Source: Daphnia carinata
Lineage: Eukaryota > Arthropoda > Branchiopoda > Diplostraca > Daphniidae
DNA length: 64,000 bases
Reading direction: 5' to 3'
NCBI RefSeq assembly: GCF_022539665.2
Contig: NC_081335.1
Span: forward strand, 3,162,001-3,226,000
The notes under the pieces were generated by a model. The model saw only the letters and a program-made list of their open reading frames with translations. It ran no database searches and had not been told where the DNA came from. The number at the start of each line of letters is the position of its first letter. Position 1 is the stretch's first letter. Made by a program: the position numbers and the translations under genes. Below, piece by piece: positions 14,435 to 24,907 of the stretch.

Positions 14435-15497
14435 ATGGAAACAGAGAACAGCTTGCTTCAAACAGAGGAAAATGAAGAAGAATCATTATCAGTACTAGGA
14501 ACAAAAAACTTGTAAGTATTGCTGGCATAACTCTCACATGTTTTATTGCTTATCCAATTTTCATTTCGAACATGTGATTTACAATATTTAGTTGGGACCA
14601 GCAGTATGTAACTGAACTGGAAAATTTCAAAGATCATGGAGATATTGGTGAGTAGTCTAAAAATCATACTTTTATCACATTTGTGTAAGTTTTATATTTA
14701 TTAGGGGAAATATGGTTTGGGAAAAAAGTAATGGATTCAATTGTGAAATGGACAACAGACAAGTTTGAAAAAAATATTAACATTTTGGATCTTGGGTGTG
14801 GTAATGGAGTGCTCCTAATCCAGCTTGTAAGTATTGTGCTGTAACATCATAAAATTTTCAAAAGGTTTGAAAAATTCATGAGAGCAATCAAAATTGTGCT
14901 GTATTATGAAGGCTCAAAAGGGATTCGAGAACCTCGTGGGCGTCGATTACTCCGAATCGGCTATCGTCTTAGCCAACGCAATTGCGGAAAGTCGCCAAGC
15001 AAACATAAGTTACAAAGTACGTCACCGACTAAATAGCTATGGTGTACTTCATTTAGAAGATAACGTCTTTGCGCAATTTGTTATTCAGACTATAGATGTG
15101 CTTAGCGAAGGGGCAGTCGATAGTGAGGACCATGGGAAATATAACTTACTCCTAGACAAGGGGACGTTTGACGCCATTTCGCTGATGGAAGATTTTGGTT
15201 CGGCGGTGTGCGAACGTTACCTCAAAGCCACGTCTAGTATGTTGAAAGAAGATGGGCTATTTCTCATGGCTACTTGCAATTGGACTATTGACGAAATTGT
15301 GCAACACATGGCAACATGTATAGAATTGATTTTTTGAACTACCAATTGTTTCTCACAGATTTATATGTTTATGCATTGTTTTATGTTTTCATTTTTCAGA
15401 CTATAGCCGGACCGAAGTCATACCAACACCTTCAATGCAGTTCGGTGGACAGCAGGGTAACAAAGTCAGCGTTGTCGTCTTCCGAAAGAATAGTTAA
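14435..15497 (+). CDS. EEF1AKMT2: eEF1A lysine methyltransferase 2 (METTL10 family)
   Basis: Class I SAM-dependent methyltransferase that modifies a lysine of elongation factor eEF1A (family knowledge). Six exons: 14435-14511, 14592-14647, 14705-14826, 14912-15016, 15089-15317 and 15400-15497; 228 residues, close to the usual size. Visible marks are the W-Y/F substrate-side block (FWDQQYVTELENFKDHGDIG, EIWFGK), motif I ILDLGCGNGVLLIQL, post-I VGVDYSESAI, the family block LLLDKGTFDAISL, ATCNWT and the carboxyl end FGGQQGNKVSVVVFRKNS. The last exon must be read in the frame giving YSRTEVIPTPSMQFGG; the longer open frame across it is a different frame. METTL10 is the closest match I recall. Confidence 0.93.
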
Positions 15498-15943
15498 TAC
15501 AGAAGTTAAAAAGCTCATTTCTACAATAGCGCCTTTTTTTTTTAAATTCAGTCTGTAGAACTTCTACAAGGCTCCGAAGCATATTTTAAAAAATCGGGTA
15601 CGTGATCAATTACCAAAAAGATGTTTTATTCATGTTTCATCCCTATCCTAGTCACGTAGACCATAGTTGGCCTATCCTACGCTTACCTATGTTGTGCATA
15701 CCTGTAGATATGAATCTATGGGTACCAAGAAAGAAACTCAAAAAACGAAAACTAAGCTCGATCTGGGGTAAAGATAGCAAATAATTAACGATAAACATTC
15801 GGTAGAAGCTACGAGGTAAACTTAAAAAAAGATTACTCAGCTGAATAACGTAATCACTACGTTGAGACAACATATCACAAATGTTTTCATTTGTCACTTC
15901 TTGCATTTTTCAGTTGTTCTCACCTTCGTTGTGCCGAGTGAGA
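15498..15943. other. Short intergenic gap before ZIP-A
   Basis: Holds the EEF1AKMT2 3' UTR and the ZIP-A 5' leader. A pyrimidine-rich acceptor-like site ends at about 15912, 32 bases before the ZIP-A start, so a spliced 5' UTR is possible. Nothing else was seen. Confidence 0.45.
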
Positions 15944-17163
15944 ATGCTACTCGTCAGTAAAATATGTTCAGCCATTCTTCTAGCTGTACTGAGACTGTTG
16001 GCTGGTTTACTACCTCTAAAAGTCCACCGAAAACTGGAAAAATGGAGCAGTAAAGGCGACGGACAAACTGGAAGTCGACGACGGAACCGAGTTGACATGT
16101 TTCTCTCGATTTTTCTCTGTTTTGGTGCTGGACTCCTGCTGTCGACTTGCTTCGTTCACATGATTCCAGAAGTATGTTAAAATGGTAAATTATACTCAAC
16201 AATCTAAAGCAGAATGCCATTTTATGGGATTTAGGTTCGGACATCGTTCCTTCAGGCTTCAAAGGTGGGTGATTGGCCCTTGCTGGAGCTGTACCCTTTT
16301 GCAGAAGTCGTCATCTGCATAGGTTTCTTTGCTGTCTATCTCCTGGAAGAGTTGGGCGAGAAAATGATCAAACACGATCCACCAGAAGGAAACGCACATG
16401 AAATGGAAAGGTCGAAATCTCAATCGTTACTCGGTTTAGAGATAAGTAATCAACGAAGAAACAGTCACCACCACAGTCACGGAGATCACGCTCACGGCCC
16501 GGTATTGTCTGCTAACGAACAGAAATCGGTCACTGCGGCAATCCGGGGATTTCTGTTGGTAGCAGCCTTGTCATTTCATTCAATTTTCGAAGGAATGGCC
16601 ATCGGCTTACAGCCCACACTCAGCGATGTCTGGTTTCTCTTCACAGCAGTCATCGTTCATGAATTAGCCATCATGTTTTGTATTGGGATGGAAATGCTGG
16701 CTTCTAAACTCCGTGTGCTACTCTACGTTATCTACATGGTAGAACTTGGATTAATTACCTCGGTCGGCGTGGGCGTTGGTATCCTAGTCACTGAATACGT
16801 CCAAAACCCATCCGCTACCCACTTGCTAGTCATTGCCATTCTACAAGGCGTCGCGGCAGGGACGCTCCTTTATGTCACGTTTCTCGAGGTATTGGAGCGT
16901 GAACGCAATAAACCCGGAAATGGTTTGGTTAAACTAGCAGCCATCGCTACCGGATTTTCCCTCCTCACTCTCATGGAAACCTTCAGTAAGATTTATTTCA
17001 TTATAAAGTAGATCAGTTTGGATTATAATCTTTAATTTTCTATGTAGCTGGACAGCATGATCCTGTTACTACTAACACTATGGCCATACCTGTAAATAGC
17101 TCAATCGCTGTAGAGGAAATGGCACAGGATCTGCCACTTGTTCTGAACGCCACCATGTCGTAG
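15944..17163 (+). CDS. ZIP (SLC39) zinc transporter, copy A
   Basis: ZIP transporters carry zinc and related divalent metals into the cytosol, usually across the plasma membrane in the ZIP1/2/3 subfamily. Three exons: 15944-16171, 16235-16985 and 17048-17163; 364 residues. Hydrophobic segments include an amino-terminal one (ICSAILLAVLRLLAGLL), LFLCFGAGLLLSTC-like TM2 and six more. TM4 has the signature FHSIFEGMAIGLQ and TM5 has HELAIMFCIGMEM; these His/Glu residues form the metal site in the family. The loop before TM4 has a His-rich stretch (HHHSHGDHAHG). It shares exon layout and most of its sequence with copy B at 23.3 kb, so the two are local duplicates. The carboxyl tail (last exon) is short and unlike copy B. 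Substrate zinc is inferred from family. Confidence 0.93.
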
Positions 17164-17410
17164 CCATGTTTGCGTTGATTCTACGTGGAGTGGCCGGAGT
17201 CTTACGAATGGACTTGAACTAAATGAAACAAAAACTTCCTATATCGTAGCTTAGTCATCCTACCTTACGACACTATCCGTTTCTGTGGGTTACAATGAGA
17301 GAATGTTGTTCCCTGCTGTTTTATATGCTTTATCCTTGAAGTCCTTGGATTCTGCTGGAGTACCAAAGACTAAAAAATATGTGAAGGATGTACCATCATT
17401 GTTTACCCAC

Positions 17411-17416
17411 AATAAA
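17411..17416 (+). terminator. Poly(A) signal of ZIP-A
   Basis: AATAAA about 250 bases after the ZIP-A stop, before the convergent cysteine-rich gene. Confidence 0.6.
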
Positions 17417-17618
17417 TCCTTTTATCGACTCTAAAAAACTGTAAGCATACATAACAACAGAAGATGACTAATCACACAATTTCGATAACAAAATAAAAAC
17501 TAAGCAATTCACATTTTTAAGAAGACGTTTCGCTGAATCTACAGAAAGTGCTCACGTCCGTGAATGTTATCCTGTCCAATGAACAAGTTATTTGTTCGGT
17601 ACAATTCAATATCGTTTT

Positions 17619-17976
17619 CTATTCTTGGTCCATTGGGCAACACAAAGATTTTTCTCCAGTCCAACAACACACTCCATCGCCACATCTGTCTTTACAAATT
17701 AAAACGGTATTCTCTGGACAATCATCTCTAGCAAAACAGAAGGGGGACAATCCTCTCCAGTAGCAAGTGGTTTCATTGACGCTAATGGGCATATGACAAT
17801 GGGGTCCCATGATTAGAGGGGTATGGTTCAACTGGAATTTCGAAGGAGCTAAACGAGAACATGACTAATGTAATCTCGGTAATCCACACCAAAAGGAAAA
17901 CGTCCAAAATACCTGCTCCGGCTAGTACGACAATTAAAAAGAAGGAACAAAGGAAGAAAAGGAAATCTTTTGGCAT
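17619..17976 (-). CDS. Small secreted cysteine-rich protein, function unknown
   Basis: Two exons: 17976-17913 and 17848-17619, phase-1 intron, 97 residues. The start MPKDFLFFLCSFF leads a hydrophobic signal peptide ending near LAGAA. The mature part has ten cysteines, probably five disulfides, in the order GPHC, ETTC, SPFC, RDDC, VLIC, KDRC, GVCC and SLCC. The core CYWRGLSPFC and CGDGVCCWTGEKSLCC resembles a short domain with a W-x-G-x-x-P-F-C opening that I associate with uncharacterised secreted invertebrate proteins; I cannot name it. The intron splits signal peptide from domain, a common arrangement for secreted effectors or defence peptides, but no function is claimed. A damaged sister copy lies 0.7 kb upstream on the same strand. 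It is convergent with ZIP-A. Confidence 0.75.
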
Positions 17977-18652
17977 GTTCAAGTTCAACTACAAGTAGTT
18001 AAAAAAACTGAATTAAAATTTTAACAGTAAACATACAAACTATACAAGTGTTACTTTGGGTAGAGGATGACAACCAGACTTGCTATCGACGAGAAATACT
18101 GGAGCAGATTAAACATAAACGTTGGTTGACTGAAATTATTCATTAGAAATGGAAAATAAACATGTCGTCTTTGCAACGACCTTTCCCAGGAAAACGAATA
18201 TCAAGAAAACGCGATAGTGGTACATGGCCAGAGCTAGCTATAAAAAGGAACAATTAACTTATGTTACTCACCCTCTCCCTCAGTTTTTCATGTCGTTAAA
18301 GAATGGTAATCCCCTATTCGAAATCGACGCACTGTTTTCCCTTAAGAACTTAAATGATACTCTCAGGAATAAAAACAAGAGGTTTTATACCTCTTCACTC
18401 GTTGGAAAACAAATCAAAACTAAAATAGTTCCACCGTCCCCCTTACAAGTTCCAAAAGGAAGGGTACAGAATAATTTTCTGTTCCCTGCCTTCTTCACCG
18501 TGTTTCTTACCCTCTCCACCTTTTCAATGATTGAATTGCCTAACCACTGTAGACTACGTTTCTTTAATATTAAATATATCTAATAATTTTTTTATCGTCC
18601 TTCAAATAAAAACGTTAAATCTATCACATTTTTTAAATCCCAATGTATTTTA
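17977..18652. other. Gap between the two cysteine-rich copies
   Basis: AT-rich. It contains a 119-codon plus-strand frame (18224-18583) with no motif, compositional bias or splice support. It should hold the promoter of the intact cysteine-rich gene. Confidence 0.4.
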
Positions 18653-19010
18653 CTATTCGGGAAAATACAGCACTTTATAGCCAGTAAAACAGTAATGACT
18701 TGTGCCTCCCCGTCCATCATTGCACATTAGCTTAAATCCAGGTGGGCGTTCACCTTGACAAAACGGGGAAGAACCTTCCCGTTAGCATTAAGAACCATAC
18801 CCGAGATCAGTTTTCTTTTAACTAAAGGGGTGTTTGTTTGAGATTGTCGGGGAGCTGAACAAACACACGTGTTACTGCATGAAATTGTTGATTTGGTGAG
18901 AGACATCGTTATTACAACGTAATGTGCAAATAACCTGCTTGAATCTGAACGAGAATCAATAGCATGCAGATGACAATAAAATAAGAATTTCTACGCATTT
19001 TGTTTGACAT
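18653..19010 (-). pseudogene. Frameshifted paralogue of the small cysteine-rich secreted gene
   Basis: Same layout as the intact gene at 17.6 kb. A signal-peptide exon (19010-18935; MSNKMRRNSYFIVICMLL, ending IQA) is followed by a phase-1 intron and a domain exon from 18854. The splice rebuilds the same Ala. After TNTPLV the frame departs from the domain and stops at 18727. The domain is still legible in another frame, SPFCQGERPPGFKLMC then HYCFTGYKVL, ending at 18653. In that frame stops precede and follow the first Cys, one replacing the Tyr of CYW, and several cysteines are lost (for example Cys to Arg in GER, and the final CC). This looks like a pseudogene. An alternative is a functional gene with a different, cysteine-poor end. 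Confidence 0.6.
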
Positions 19011-19171
19011 CTCTTGAACGAATTCAACTGCTTAATAACTATAAAGGTGTTGAAATGCCACATAATATAACGATTGTCCTTTTATGTTTTTTATGGGGTT
19101 GTACGCGAATTGAAATTACATCATTCGAACGTTTTCATTTTTACTTGGGGCTTAAATTCTACGTTGAAGTA

Positions 19172-19197
19172 GGGGAGGTAGGGCGTGGTTGGAACAC
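19172..19197 (+). repeat. Left terminal inverted repeat of the TA-flanked element
   Basis: Begins GGGGAGGTAGGGCG directly after TA and matches the right end at 22 of 26 positions. Confidence 0.6.
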
Positions 19198-20291
19198 AAA
19201 ACTTATTTTTGTTCCGTACGATTACAAAAATCGTCCAAGTAAACTAAAAAATATATAGATTTGTAGCTAATTATCTCAGCTACATAACCGTATTTTTTTT
19301 GGGTGGGTTTGGCAAAGATTAACATCTGCTATGCGTAAAAAACTGGAGGTACCCCAAGTTGTTTCAATTGCCAATTCTACTCGGCAATTGAAACAGGGCG
19401 TCTGGGCAATTGAAACGTGGGTTTTCCCATAAGAGAGCTCCCGGTTTTATGAAGAAACTAAAATGGCGATATCTCAGAATCTGGGATACGTATTTTGATG
19501 AATTTTTTACAGTAATATAGAGAATCTTAATCTTTATTTTTTAAGATATTTTATAACTTTCTATACTAACTAAATATTTTTTAAATGAATTTTAGTAGTT
19601 TTCTGAATTAGGTTCAGAAAACCGTCAGTAATTCAAAGAACGGGTAATAGTATGGAGATCAAATTTTTATAATCGAATATTGCATGTCCAGCCTTACATC
19701 ATAATTGTTGTTAATGTCCTTAATTTAATTTTTAAAATTTAATTTCTTTCGTCAACGTTGTAAATAAAAGCGCAAACATTGTGGCAGACGACAAATGCCA
19801 GCCACCCAGCAGACGAAAGAAACCCAAAATAAACAATAATTGAAAAAAGAGCTCTGCTAATACGCTGCGTAGGGAACACTGTTGCCAGACTACATTAAAG
19901 GAGACGCGCATACGGAAGGGTCGCAATTGGAACAAGGTGTTCCAACTGCTCCGACCATGGGTCTTCACGGAGTTTTAATGTTTATGGGGGATAAAATTTA
20001 GCTAGGAAAAAATTAATGTCATCAATTTATAGCTTAATGAACAACGAACGATTTAAGACCTTTTTTAATGATTTTCTCCATCGTTTTAGATGTGAAAACG
20101 AAAAAATTGCCTGCGAAAAAACAAAAAATGGACAGTCAAAAAACAATTTTCAGGGATAACTCGAAAACGTTTGGAGTCTAAAGCCTCCAATTTTTTCTAA
20201 AAATGTAGAACCCTAATTCCCGTTATTTCAAATTTTTTAAACGAAATCTCTTGCATACTTTAAGTGGTAGAATTTTTGTTTCAATTGCCGC

Positions 20292-20317
20292 GTGTTCCAA
20301 TTGCGCCCTACCTCCTC
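20292..20317 (-). repeat. Right terminal inverted repeat of the TA-flanked element
   Basis: Read on the minus strand it begins GAGGAGGTAGGGCG; TA follows on the plus strand. Confidence 0.6.
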
Positions 20318-20740
20318 TATCGTTTCACATTGTGTAGTTATAGCCATCATTGTTGGATGGCTGTTGTTTGATGTCGAGAAAACAAAGAACATTGAACGCT
20401 TGAGACAGTGTCGTTCCATATAACAATCTCTGGTTCCAATAAAACGTACTACGTTGTTACGAAAGTAACCCTTAGGTCTAAGCTGATGCTAAGATGTAGT
20501 GGGCTAAACATACCTCAAGAAATCCATGATAAACCAACCTCGTTGGTCTCATGGTCTCGTTGGTGAAATCTGCTGCTCTTGGCACAAACGGTCACCGGGC
20601 ATGGCCGGTTAACGGTTGCGAAATAGCCCCTGCATATCCGTGAACGAGCTATGGAAGGCAGTGCGCAGTACGTTATTCTTTATTTTATATCGCACGTGTT
20701 ACCTGCAATTTGCAGAGCTTTTTGAAGCACAGTCAAGGTT

Positions 20741-20895
20741 GTAGTAGACTGTGTACAGAATCTGCCAGCCGCCCATTTGCAGGCCGTCGCCATTCTGCAA
20801 GGTGTTGCAGCTAATTCGCTGCGTCATGTTCATTTGAGTGCTGGAACGTGAATAACAACATAATAGTCTGGAGAAATTGATTATTATTGTCATCG
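20741..20895 (+). pseudogene. Relic of a ZIP transporter gene
   Basis: Reading VQNLPAAHLQAVAILQGVAA corresponds closely to the ZIP-A segment VQNPSATHLLVIAILQGVAA (TM7 side). A frameshift follows, then VLERE, a stop, and weak similarity to the rest of the ZIP end (EKLIIIVIA). No signature TM4/TM5 region or upstream exons were found nearby. It lies between the two intact ZIP genes, in the same orientation, as expected for a third tandem copy that decayed. Confidence 0.65.
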
Positions 20896-23258
20896 CATTT
20901 GATGCACTTACTGACACTGACACTTACTGACGTTTCCAGTAAGCTTCTCGCCAACTCATGGAACAGCTAGAAAGTTGACAGACGATTTAGAATGCTCTAT
21001 GACTTTTTTAATCACGCACGTTTTTTAGCTGCAAATTTTCGCTTCTTTCCACAAGAATAGTTGCCATTTTGCAAGCACATTTGTTGTCTCCTCCAAGTTC
21101 CAGCTGAAAGGAAATCTGTCCCCAATTTCTCTTTCTTCTTACCTCATCGCGATTTGTTACAGCTTCATCGCTTTTTATCGCCATTGTTTGTAGAAAGCGA
21201 AAGTTGCACCTAAGTTCCCTTAATACTTAAGTTTTCGATGAAGAGTTTTATCTAACGAACGAAGGAGATCGCCTGTTACTATGTACGTTGTCACACACAA
21301 GCAAAATAGAATTACATGAAATGAGGAGCTGTATATGTTGTGTAACTTAGAGATAACGTTAATACGTACCACGGATGCGAATATCTCGGGATGAATGCGT
21401 TGGGTGCATATTGATTTCAAACGGCACGTACTCTAACGGTTGCTGGTCAGCGTGCATAGCTCACGAAATTTATGGAATAAGCTTACGGAAATTCTGAGAA
21501 GCGTTCCCCTGCAAGACCAAAAATTTACAAACAATTTAAAACTGACGTGTTACTAGTAAAACCGTCCTTGTCGGAAACTGATTGCTAATTGTATATGTAT
21601 GGCGGCTTACATAAACACCTAAAACGAAAGAAGGCAAAAAGCATGAAATAGTAAAGGGAAATTGTAACTTTGTCGATGTTATCAGCATATATAAAATTAA
21701 CACAAGGAGGAAACAAATGATCGTATCAGTTAATCTTTCTTTGCTAATCCAAATTAAACCTTTCCTGATTTCATCATTTTCTTCATGTTTCTTCCTAAAT
21801 TCAACTTACACAAATGACGTCATTCGTTTTTCAGTCTCTTTTCATCCCAAAGAATTTCTCCGAGTTTGTCCAAAATGAGTGTTAACGTTATCCCATGCTA
21901 GTCAAGATAAGAAGCCGTAGGGATCGGTCAAAGTTCAGTAAACCAGATAAAAGATCACAAGACGTGACGTATACCTTTGCTGGCTGCTGGGTAGGAAAAA
22001 ACTGAAGTTGCTGTGTCAGAATGACGGAAGAAACCAAGAATTATGGGCGTTGTTCCTCTGCTATAGGCGGAAAAGCTCATTTCCGTTCGGAAACAGCATC
22101 TACATGTTACGTAATAACACAAAAGCAGGCATCGATGCGTGAATCCTAATAATAAAAAAAGGACATGGGTCAAGGATGTTTCAATGTGCTACAATGTTAG
22201 GCGTTTTGAAGAATTGTGAAATGTTTCATTATGCAATTTGATTGCAAATCTCTTTAACAATATTGAACTTACTAACTAACTTTACATAATTATTGCCCAA
22301 TAAACAGTGACATGAAAACAGGACAATATTTGAAGACGTGATGAGAAATCTCAGCAACGTGCTCGTTCCTATCAGTGAACTAAAGTGTGTACGTGTGTGC
22401 ATAATCGTCACCCGACATTCGAGATGAAACGCCGCAGTTGCTGGGCACAAAGCCGCGCGTGGCCCTGGACAAAATAAACACTACTTTCCTCTTCTTTCAT
22501 CACTAACGACAACATACCCTCTTCCTCTTTTAGAGAACTGGTCTTCTTCTTCTGTGATAACCAAAGGGTACAAAGTCTCCTTCAAAATGGGAGAAACAAA
22601 CTATGTCCAAGTAAAGAACCTTGGAGCCAAAAAAAAAAAAAAAACCCAATAAATAAAGGAATAAGGAAAAGAGAAAATGTGTTACGGGCGCGCTTTTGTT
22701 AGTTTCGTAGAGGGTGAAGAGAAAACATCCGGGAAAAAAAAAAGGGGGAGGGGCATAGTAGTTAGGTGTTGGGTCCTCTTGCTACCGACGGGCAGCAGTC
22801 AGACTAAAACGGTCGGAGAGAACGAGCGGATTGTTGGGTCTCCCGTTGCGCCTTGCCACGCGAACAGGTGTCTGTGACAAGTTGCAATTCAATCGGCAAT
22901 AGTCAACTACTAACGGTACTGTTCGTTTGTTTAGGTTCTGATTGATCGAATCGTTTTATCTCGTCACAATTACCTGATACAAGAGAAGAAAAATCCAGTT
23001 GGTGATTTGGCATTGTTTAAAAGGCCATGATTGTTCCGTTACGGGTCGTTTCGCTACCTTTTCATAGCTGGTTGACGCTCCAACGCAAGCTAGCTGTTAG
23101 TGATAATTCAGCGTAAAACATTTGCATCACATTTATCTTCTCGCCACCCAACGCGAAATAACTGATCGACGAAAGAGTTTTTCAATCATCAAAGCCATTT
23201 CAAGCTGATTGGGTCGCACTGGTTGTCGGATAATTACTACTAAATTAACTGCATCAAG
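20896..23258. other. Intergenic stretch before ZIP-B
   Basis: No gene recognised. It includes an A-run at about 22629-22644 and probably the ZIP-B promoter and 5' UTR near its end. Confidence 0.4.
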
Positions 23259-24716
23259 ATGATGCTCGTTAACAAAATCTGCGCTGCGATCCTTTTGGCG
23301 GGCCTGAGACTCATAGCCGGATTGTTACCTTTAAAAGTGTACCGAAAGCTTGATAAGTGGGGGAAACGAGGAGATATTAAAGCAGCCGAAAAGAAAACTG
23401 TCAACAAACGCCGTCAACGAATCGACTTGTTCCTATCCGTTTTTCTGTGTTTTGGCGCCGGACTTCTACTCTCCACCTGTTTCATTCACATGATTCCAGA
23501 GGTAACGCAAACCACGGAAAAAAGAACGCCTTGTTTTCTCGTTGTTAGCACTGTGCAAATAAATACCTGCTCATATCAATAAAAAAATGCCTGATAACGT
23601 ATCACTTACACATCCCTAGGTACGCGACTCTCTTGACAAGGTAATCAGGTCAGGAGAATATCCTATTTTGGAACAATTTCCATTCGCCGAGGGCATCGTT
23701 TGCTTGGGCTTCTTTGCTGTTTATCTATTCGAAGAGCTAGGCGAACTGTTAGCCGGCCATAGCCACTCCAAGAAGACCAAGAAGAAAACAAATGCTGTGG
23801 GATTATCAAATGTAAATGCTGAGAATCCAGTAAAGACGATTACCTCTGATTCGGAAGACGATCATCACAAACTGAGGACTGTTACAATTTCCAATGCTGA
23901 AAACAAAAATAATGTGCCCGCCCTGACAGAGGAAGAAACAGACGACGATTCAGACCATGGAGGCGGACACCATGGTCACAGTCACGGGCCACCTATACTA
24001 TCAGACCTGGAACAGCGATCAGTAACGGCCGCGATACGCGGTTTCCTCCTGGTCTTTGCCCTCTCGTTCCATTCCATTTTCGAAGGAATGGCCATTGGTT
24101 TGCAGCCGACTCTTAAGGATGTTTGGTTCCTCTTTGCGGCTGTTACAATCCATGAGCTCGCTATCATGTTCTGTATCGGCATGGAGATGTTAGCTTCTCA
24201 CATCCGCATCTGCATTTACATCGCCTACATGGTTACTTTGGGCCTTATTACTCCCATTGGAGTTGCAATTGGTATCTTGGTGACTGAATATTTCCAAGAT
24301 CCTACAGCTTTTCATACTCTCATCATCGCTATCCTGCAAGGCATCGCCGCTGGAACGCTTCTTTACGTGACTTTCCTCGAAGTGCTGGAACGCGAGCGAA
24401 GAAAATCAGGAAATGGATTAATTAAGCTCTTCTTTGTCTTCCTTGGCTTCATCCTCCTATCGGCACTCGAAGCACTCGGCGGTTAGTATTTCTTTTCTAC
24501 TTGGTGAAAGAGTTTCTTGTGTGCAAACTGAAAATCATTAGATTCTGTTAAAAGATAAATGAAAAAGAATAAGGGGATATTAATACCGCTATTACGTGTT
24601 GAATAGGTCACGGAAATCAAGCGGATCATGCCGAAAATCAAGCCACTGCAGGAGTCGCGTTTGTTTTGCAGCCCGTCACGACACCGCAATACTCTTTCTA
24701 TTTACCAAAAGTTTAA
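23259..24716 (+). CDS. ZIP (SLC39) zinc transporter, copy B
   Basis: Paralogue of copy A with the same intron positions. Exons are 23259-23501, 23620-24481 and 24607-24716; 404 residues. The start MMLVNKICAAILL opens TM1. TM2 carries FLCFGAGLLLSTCFIHMIPE, TM4 FHSIFEGMAIGLQ and TM5 HELAIMFCIGMEM, which supply the metal-binding His and Glu. The cytosolic loop is longer than in copy A: a Lys-rich part, an acidic part and a His-rich cluster (HGGGHHGHSHG), typical for sensing or handling zinc. The last exon is a short luminal or extracellular tail unlike copy A. Poly(A) AATAAA follows the stop directly, and PRPF3 converges about 190 bp away. Subfamily ZIP1/2/3 by general likeness; zinc as substrate is inferred. 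Confidence 0.94.
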
Positions 24717-24722
24717 AATAAA
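24717..24722 (+). terminator. Poly(A) signal of ZIP-B
   Basis: AATAAA begins directly after the TAA stop of ZIP-B, implying a very short 3' UTR if used. Confidence 0.5.
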
Positions 24723-24829
24723 AGCTGTTAATCACGATGGTCTTGTCAGTTCCATGGCCTAAGATGTTCCTGCAACAACCTATGCAACATTCCCATTTTT
24801 GTAAACAAAGAGAAATAAAGACAAATCTT

Positions 24830-24835
24830 TTTATT
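24830..24835 (-). terminator. Poly(A) signal of PRPF3
   Basis: AATAAA on the minus strand about 75 bases after the PRPF3 stop, within the short convergent gap to ZIP-B. Confidence 0.55.
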
Positions 24836-24907
24836 AGTTGTAATATTGAAATATGAACGTTTGGCCCAGAAAGAAGGGGATGATAACAGAAGGCGATATT
24901 AGACCAA

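Larger units (their letters stand above)
19172..20317. mobile_element. TA-flanked inverted-repeat element, probably a non-autonomous DNA transposon
   Basis: The ends are imperfect inverted repeats: GGGGAGGTAGGGCG at 19172 and its complement, starting GAGGAGGTAGGGCG, ending at 20317. Over 26 bases 22 agree, including TTGGAACAC. Each end is flanked by TA (19170-19171 and 20318-20319), the target-site duplication expected for Tc1/mariner/pogo-type insertion. Internal and subterminal copies of CAATTGAAAC or CAATTGGAAC occur (about 19380, 19405, 19925). No transposase frame is visible in the 1146 bp, so it would need a transposase supplied from elsewhere. Superfamily is inferred only from the TA. 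Confidence 0.6.

Noticed and set aside
18224-18583. 119-codon plus-strand frame
   Set aside because: No recognisable motif; it lies in the gap between the two cysteine-rich copies and has no promoter, splice or codon-bias support.
20699-20923. Minus-strand frame giving GGWQILYTVYYNLDCAS
   Set aside because: It is the reverse strand of the ZIP relic, whose plus-strand reading clearly matches ZIP-A.
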